64,000 nucleotides of DNA from positions 17,963 to 81,962 of the forward strand of contig NZ_AFIJ01000033.1 of the NCBI RefSeq assembly GCF_000214495.1, written 5' to 3'. The notes below the pieces were generated by a model. The model had not been told where the DNA came from. It did no database searches and saw only the letters and a list, made by a program, of their open reading frames with translations. Numbering within the stretch: position 1 is the first letter of the stretch; every line of letters begins with the position of its first letter. This stretch comes from Megasphaera lornae (lineage in GTDB: Bacteria; Bacillota; Negativicutes; Veillonellales; Megasphaeraceae). Below, in pieces: positions 62,786 to 64,000 of the stretch. The position numbers and the translations under genes were made by a program.

Positions 62786-64000
62786 CTAAGTTATTTTATT
62801 GAACATATATCGTACTTTATCTATCCGACTATTTGGACGACGGGGCTGGCAAACAGGTTCACCGGTAGTAACATGGTACCCTTTTAACTCTGTTAAACAA
62901 ACACTACGTCCATTTGTAAAGAAAGTTAAATCACTACGATATTCTTGAATACACCGAGCAGGGATTTCTCCACTAAGAATGACCTCATTATTTTTCAATT
63001 GAGTGTCTACGATGTTCGCACAATATTTAGGAGCATCGTTGTATGCTCGTGAAAGATATTCCTGTGGCGCATAAATTTTAAAACTAAGATATGGCTCTAA
63101 CAATTCTGTTCCAGCTTTTTTTAAGACTTGTTCCAATACAATAGGAGCAAGCATCCGAAAATCTGCTGGGGTACTAACAGGGCTATAGTATAAGCCATAC
63201 TTAAAACAGATTTTACAGTCCGTCACATTCCAACCATATAATCCTTGTTCGCAACCATAGCGTATCCCTTCCATAACTGCATTTTGAAATGATTGATTTA
63301 AGTATCCAAGAGAAACCGAGCTCTCATACTGCATTCCACTTCCCAACGGAAGCGGTGATACAGATAAACCAATGGAAGCCCAGAAAGGATTTGGCGGCAC
63401 TTCGATGTGAATGGTATATTCTGCATTTTTTAACGGTCTCTCCATATAAATGACTGTAGGCTCTTTTAGTTCTATCTCCACATGATACTTTTCTTGCAAC
63501 AGTGCACTAATCACTTCCATTTGTACTTTCCCTAAGAAAGAAAGTATAATTTCATGTGTCGTAGAATCCACGTAATATCGTAGAAGCGGATCACTATCTG
63601 AGATTTCCAAAAGGGCATCAAGCAACATTTCTCTCTGTTCAGGTTTACTCGGTTCAACAGTTGTTTGTAGTAGAGGGTGCGGATTTTCAATCTTTTTTCT
63701 CTGTGGCAATAGTTTTGTATCTCCAAGAACACTATTTAACTTCAAAAACTCATTTTGCAAAATAACAATTTCTCCAGAATAAGCTCTATCAATCTTACAT
63801 AATTCACCATTTATTGAAGTATACATTTCTGTAACTTTTATTTTTTCTTTTTCTGATACTCTAACCGAATCTCGTAAATGTAGTACTCCACTATAAAGGC
63901 GTATATATGCAAGACGTTGTCTTTTTTTTGTATATTCAATTTTGAAAACATTTCCGCAAAGTTCAGACGGACCTCGATGTGTTGATGAATAAAATTTATT
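62786..64000 (-). CDS. tet(M): Tetracycline resistance ribosomal protection protein Tet(M), 3' part
   Basis: About 404 of the expected 639 residues are in the window; the N-terminal GTPase domain lies beyond 64000. The frame is open from base 64000 through [12 protein letters not shown], the region of domain II, to the C-terminal [15 protein letters not shown]. The C terminus and internal segments ([22 protein letters not shown]) match Tet(M) rather than Tet(O) or Tet(W). The protein is an EF-G-like GTPase that dislodges tetracycline from the 30S A site. A few residues differ from the common alleles, consistent with a mosaic variant. Confidence 0.95.

Larger units (their letters stand above)
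60924..64000. mobile_element. Tn916-family conjugative transposon, partial (regulatory region and tet(M))
   Basis: The order tet(M), orf6, orf9 (opposite strand), orf7, orf8 is that of the Tn916/Tn1545 family, with near-identical proteins as far as I can recall them. The element continues beyond 64000. At the other side it breaks inside orf8 near 60984; xis and int, which should follow, are absent, and host phosphate genes begin within 300 bases. No attachment site was recognised. Confidence 0.88.

Noticed and set aside
62786-64000. Assignment as tet(O) or tet(W)
   Set aside because: The C terminus and long internal stretches match Tet(M) as remembered.

Overview
The window reads as a chromosome segment of a diderm Firmicute (class Negativicutes). 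A Veillonellaceae member of the Megasphaera/Anaeroglobus/Dialister type fits best, but the genus is inferred. Two things support this. Most genes follow Firmicutes-specific orders (ctsR-mcsA-mcsB-radA-yacL-ispD/F-gltX-cysS-mrnC-rlmB-yacP-sigH; yicC-remA-gmk-rpoZ-coaBC-priA-def-fmt-rsmB-rlmN-stp-stkP-rsgA-rpe). The same contig carries a YadA-type trimeric autotransporter, which only makes sense in a cell with an outer membrane. No rRNA, tRNA or CRISPR array was seen.

Layout. 1-4.8 kb: a partial ATPase gene, then an operon mltG-trmR-U32-DUF4911 (septal glycan lyase plus predicted tRNA wobble-uridine modification), then the divergent SOS pair yneA-like/lexA with several SOS boxes. 4.9-10.3 kb: hslO-mtnP-mtnA-ahcY-mtaD, handling the SAM by-products methylthioadenosine and S-adenosylhomocysteine. 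10.4-25.5 kb: a long minus-strand block of RNA and protein quality control, aminoacyl-tRNA synthetases, isoprenoid synthesis and the CtsR/McsA/McsB stress module. It contains a T-box leader before cysS and lacks clpC and disA. 25.7-28.3 kb: two plus-strand genes, a flavodoxin-like reductase and nadE. 28.5-34.2 kb: a frameshifted M20 amidohydrolase, rnhB, rbgA, and a ribD-ribE-ribH operon under an FMN riboswitch without ribBA. 34.2-49.5 kb: the conserved rpe to yicC block, with metK and its SAM-I riboswitch inserted between coaBC and priA. 49.7-51.1 kb: a purine permease. 51.5-53.7 kb: the YadA-like adhesin with an unusual C-terminal coiled coil.

54.2-60.7 kb holds a complete phosphate module, pstS-pstC-pstA-pstB-phoU-phoB-phoR, preceded by 11-bp-spaced Pho-box repeats. 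60.9-64.0 kb is the integrase-side half of a Tn916-family element: a truncated orf8, orf7 (sigma factor), orf9 (repressor), the small zinc-ribbon orf6 and the 3' part of tet(M). It stops abruptly inside orf8, and xis and int are not in the window. This end of the element therefore appears deleted or rearranged against the phosphate locus.

Regulation is unusually readable. Near-consensus sigma-A promoters (17-18 bp spacers) precede mltG, yneA, lexA, hslO, cysS, ctsR, rbgA, ribD, metK, pbuG and the adhesin. Three classic leader elements are present (T-box, FMN, SAM-I), along with an SOS operator cluster and a Pho operator. Start codons were moved inward from the longest possible reading frame where a Shine-Dalgarno sequence, a promoter or family length required it. 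The best candidates for something less described are the adhesin's post-barrel coiled coil, the deaminase plus short AhcY pair, the DUF4911/U32/TrmR operon, the chimeric Tn916 end, and a possible small RNA near 51.4 kb.
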